From a bacterium (lineage in GTDB: Bacteria; Patescibacteriota; Minisyncoccia; Minisyncoccales; UBA10102), in NCBI GenBank assembly GCA_030699255.1, contig JAUYJR010000044.1:1-6255 (forward strand): 6,255 nt of DNA, written 5' to 3'. Shown piece after piece: positions 3,901 to 6,255 of this stretch (its first letter is position 1; every line of letters begins with the position of its first letter). Below the pieces are notes generated by a model, which was not told where the DNA came from, made no database searches, and was given only the letters and a program-made list of their open reading frames with translations. A program made the position numbers and the translations under genes.

Positions 3901-6126
3901 TTACGCGGGCCACTTCTCAACCATTAATAGCTGAGCCTTTTTCTTTCCCGGAAGCTTGGTGTAGAGGTCTTCGGTAACAAACGGAATAAATGGATGAAGA
4001 AGCTTAAGAATATCTCCCAGAATGAGAGTGAGCAGCTGCTGTCGGGAATGCCTTTTTTTCTTATCTTCTCCTTGCAGAAGAGGTTTGGATTCTTCAATTA
4101 TGTTGTCCGCAAACGTGTGCCAGGCGTAGTGGTAGAGGAGCTCTGCTGCCTGAGAGAGGCGGAGGGAGTCCATGAGAGTTGTTGTCTTCTTTGCAACGTT
4201 CCGGAATTCTTGGAAGATTTTCTTATCTTCTTTATTCAGAAGCTCTTTTACGCCGGGCTTATAGTCTTGCGTGTGCAAAAGGGTAAATCGGGTGATGTTC
4301 CAGAGTTTGTTCATGAAGTTGCGGTATCCCCGTATGCGATCTTCTGAAAGTTTCAGATCGTTTCCGGGGGCAGCGCCAATGAGCAGAGAGAGGCGGGTGG
4401 CATCGGCTCCGTACTTTTGAGCCATATCCAGGGGATTAATAATATTGCCCAAAGATTTTGACATTTTTCTGCCTTGATCATCCCTTACCATGCCGTGAAG
4501 GTAAACGGTTTTAAACGGAACCTCTCCCGTTAGGTATGTTGTCATAAGAATCATCCTTGCAACCCAGAAGAATATAATATCATATCCGGTTTCTAGCACG
4601 GATGTAGGGTGGTATGTCTCAAGGTCTCCCGTTTTTTTAGGCCAGCCCAAGGTTGAGAGCGTCCAGAGGCCGGAAGAAAACCATGTATCCAATGTATCAG
4701 AATCTTGCTCAATGGGTCCGTCGCAGTACGGACAGATTGTTATTTGTTGAATACTAACGATCGGGTCTTTGCATTTCAATTTCGAATTTTCCTGTTTACA
4801 ATAGTAAACAGGAATCTGGTGTCCAAACCAAATCTGCCGAGAGATACACCAATCTTGCAGGTTGTTGATCCAATGGTAGTAGATTTTCTCAAAGCGTTTT
4901 GGAAGAATTTCAATCTGCTTTGTTTTTACCGCGTGCAACATAAGCTTCTTAAGCGTAACCTGTTGCCCCTTCTCTATGCCTTTAACATTACCGTGAGGAA
5001 AAGGAAATTCCTTTGTTACGTTTATAAACCACTGGCGCATAATTTGAGGCTCAAGAGTTGCTCCTCCGCGGGAGTTCATTGCCACCCTGTGGGTATACGT
5101 CTTGTCAACGCTTTCCAAGAGGCCTTTCTTTTGTAGCTTCTCTACTAAAAGGGGGCGAGCTTTTACAATATGAATGCCGGCAAATTCATTTGCAATAGGC
5201 AAGAGCTTGCCTTTTAGGTCAATAATCTGCTCTTTCTCAAGGTTGTGCCGTTGAGCAATTTCAAAGTCTGTTTTGTCGTGCCACGGGGTAATAGTCATAA
5301 CACCCGTGCCAAATGATTGGTCAATGGATTTGTCTTTTATAATTGTTGCCGTTACAGGGCCGTCTATCCATTTAACCTCAATGCGTTGTCCGTGTTTGTA
5401 CGCTTTGTACCGCTTGTCATTGGGGTGCATAACAACATACTTGTCTCCAAATTTGGTTTCGGGGCGGGATGTGCCAATGGTAAAAGGTCCGTACTTGAGG
5501 TAGTAGAATGGAGCCTGCTCTTCTTTCCATTCTATTTCGTCGTCTGAAACGGTGGTTTGCATTCTTGGATCCCAGTTTACAATGCGATCTCCTCGGTAAA
5601 TGAGCCCTTCCTCGTACATGCGCCTGAAGGCGGTGCGGGTGGCTAAGCTTCTTGGTTCGTCAAGCGTATACGCCTCCCTACTCCAATCCAAAGAAGATCC
5701 CATGCTCTTGAGTTGGTGCACAATGGTGTCATGACTTTCTTGCGCAAATTTTTGTACAAGCTCAAGGAAATTCTCCCTTCCCAAGTCATGCCGCGTCTTC
5801 TTTTCTTTTTTAACAAGCTCGGCCTCCACCTTGGATTCCGTGGCAATTGCCGCGTGATCGGTGCCGGGGATCCAGAGTGTTTTGAGTCCTTGCATTCTTG
5901 CTTTACGAACCAGCACGTCTTCAATGGCAAGCATGGCGGCGTGTCCCATATGCAGGGTTCCGGTAACGTTGGGAGGAGGCAACACAATACAGAACGGCTT
6001 TGCGTTCTTTTTGCAGATGCCTTTTTTAATACACACATCGGGATTAAAAAATCCGCTCTTCTCCCACGTCTTATATATGTTCTCCTCTGTTTCCTGAGGA
6101 TTATATGCTTTTGACAGTTCGTTCAT
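3901..6126 (-). CDS. valS: Valyl-tRNA synthetase, short form lacking the C-terminal coiled-coil arm
   Basis: This 741-residue class Ia synthetase attaches valine to tRNA-Val in the cytoplasm. PPPNVTGTLHMGH (50-62) carries the HIGH-type motif, and GRKMSKS (552-558) is the KMSKS loop. The inserted editing (CP1) domain, at about 205-345, keeps T-S-R-P-E-T (219-224), G-T-G-V-M (273-277) and P-W-H-D (281-284), so removal of mischarged threonine is probably intact. NWDP (184-187), SDTLDTWFSSGLWT (476-489) and the PTSVLETGYDIIFFW stretch distinguish ValRS from IleRS. Cys443, Cys452, Cys465 and Cys468 form a likely zinc knuckle. The anticodon-binding domain runs from about 595 to the end. The protein stops at VEKWPA, whereas typical bacterial ValRS (about 880-950 residues) continues into a coiled-coil tRNA-binding arm. 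TAA follows directly, with no sign of a frameshift, so this is a natural short form. It heads or lies within the operon with the protease and hsp20. Confidence 0.96.
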   Translation of the reverse strand: MNELSKAYNPQETEENIYKTWEKSGFFNPDVCIKKGICKKNAKPFCIVLPPPNVTGTLHMGHAAMLAIEDVLVRKARMQGLKTLWIPGTDHAAIATESKVEAELVKKEKKTRHDLGRENFLELVQKFAQESHDTIVHQLKSMGSSLDWSREAYTLDEPRSLATRTAFRRMYEEGLIYRGDRIVNWDPRMQTTVSDDEIEWKEEQAPFYYLKYGPFTIGTSRPETKFGDKYVVMHPNDKRYKAYKHGQRIEVKWIDGPVTATIIKDKSIDQSFGTGVMTITPWHDKTDFEIAQRHNLEKEQIIDLKGKLLPIANEFAGIHIVKARPLLVEKLQKKGLLESVDKTYTHRVAMNSRGGATLEPQIMRQWFINVTKEFPFPHGNVKGIEKGQQVTLKKLMLHAVKTKQIEILPKRFEKIYYHWINNLQDWCISRQIWFGHQIPVYYCKQENSKLKCKDPIVSIQQITICPYCDGPIEQDSDTLDTWFSSGLWTLSTLGWPKKTGDLETYHPTSVLETGYDIIFFWVARMILMTTYLTGEVPFKTVYLHGMVRDDQGRKMSKSLGNIINPLDMAQKYGADATRLSLLIGAAPGNDLKLSEDRIRGYRNFMNKLWNITRFTLLHTQDYKPGVKELLNKEDKKIFQEFRNVAKKTTTLMDSLRLSQAAELLYHYAWHTFADNIIEESKPLLQGEDKKKRHSRQQLLTLILGDILKLLHPFIPFVTEDLYTKLPGKKKAQLLMVEKWPA
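4789..4814 (-). repeat. Perfect 11-bp stem hairpin inside the valS coding region
   Basis: Arms at 4789-4799 and 4804-4814 are exact reverse complements around a four-base loop. It lies over codons 438-446, at the edge of the zinc-knuckle segment. No T-run follows on either strand, so it is not a terminator. It may be a chance product of the codons for this peptide, or an mRNA structure. Confidence 0.45.
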
Positions 6127-6135
6127 ACAATTGCT

Positions 6136-6255
6136 CTATCCTACCCTTAAATTGGGGTTTGCTTCAAGAGGCGCAGAGCTTTTTTGGGAAGCATGCGCAA
6201 GTCCCGCAATGGCTGGAATAAGTCCGTTGTCTCCACTCAGAGAGGGCTTGGAAGC
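6136..6255 (-). CDS. Possible 3' end of an unrecognised gene upstream of valS
   Basis: A frame is open from the window edge for 39 codons and ends in TAG, nine bases before the valS ATG. The peptide includes SGDNGLIPAIAGLAHASQK and ends NPNLRVG. Its composition is protein-like (an Ala/Gly/Leu-rich helix-like segment) and the tight spacing matches the rest of the - strand operon. I do not recognise the family. A competing frame on the + strand is also open to the edge, and 39 open codons can arise by chance, so this is tentative. Confidence 0.4.
   Translation of the reverse strand, partial: ASKPSLSGDNGLIPAIAGLAHASQKSSAPLEANPNLRVG

Noticed and set aside
6138..6167. valS promoter TTGAAG - 18 bases - TAGGAT on the - strand
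   Set aside because: Both hexamers match the consensus at only 4 of 6 positions and lie within a possible upstream reading frame; too weak to list as a feature.
1..6255. Alternative genetic code (UGA read as Gly or Trp, as in Gracilibacteria/Absconditabacteria)
   Set aside because: All recognisable domains are full length under the standard code with no in-frame TGA, and Trp uses TGG. The lack of TGA stops among the few genes here is not informative on its own.
1..6255. CRISPR array, insertion sequence or prophage elements
   Set aside because: No regularly spaced repeats, transposase or integrase motifs, or phage genes were seen on either strand. The tRNA-Leu is not followed by a repeated 3' tRNA fragment that would mark an integration site.

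Overview
This 6.3 kb chromosomal window looks like Candidate Phyla Radiation (Patescibacteria, Parcubacteria-like) DNA. That placement is inferred from several traits: short intergenic gaps, starts with no Shine-Dalgarno sequence, TrbC/VirB2-like two-helix pilin proteins, a valyl-tRNA synthetase shorter than the usual bacterial form, and a CPR-style Hsp20. No gene fixes the taxon by itself. The standard bacterial code fits: the recognisable domains read through without in-frame TGA, and all complete genes end in TAA.

The left half reads on the + strand. The 3' end of gyrA (C-terminal beta-pinwheel) comes first. Twelve bases later comes a 490-residue secreted protein made of a signal peptide, two PA14-like domains, a Thr/Pro linker and a C-terminal two-helix VirB2-like module. 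A near-consensus promoter lies in the gyrA tail, placed so that transcription would begin at or next to the ATG (leaderless). Next is a 150-residue protein with a signal peptide, a four-cysteine segment and the same kind of two-helix module. The two form a plausible cell-envelope or appendage pair. A 43-base perfect palindrome closes this unit.

The middle holds a tRNA-Leu (anticodon TAG, CCA encoded), followed by a symmetric intrinsic terminator that can serve both this tRNA and the convergent operon.

The right half reads on the - strand as a compact operon: valS (valyl-tRNA synthetase), then a PrsW-family intramembrane metalloprotease 3 bases downstream, then an Hsp20 small heat-shock protein whose start overlaps the protease gene. 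The grouping suggests co-expression of translation fidelity and envelope or cytosolic protein quality control. Upstream of valS, at the window edge, an open frame ending 9 bases before the valS ATG may be the tail of another operon gene; I do not recognise it.

The most interesting item is the PA14-PA14-VirB2-like fusion beside its smaller four-Cys paralogue. It may be a surface adhesin or appendage component, but its function is not shown by the sequence.
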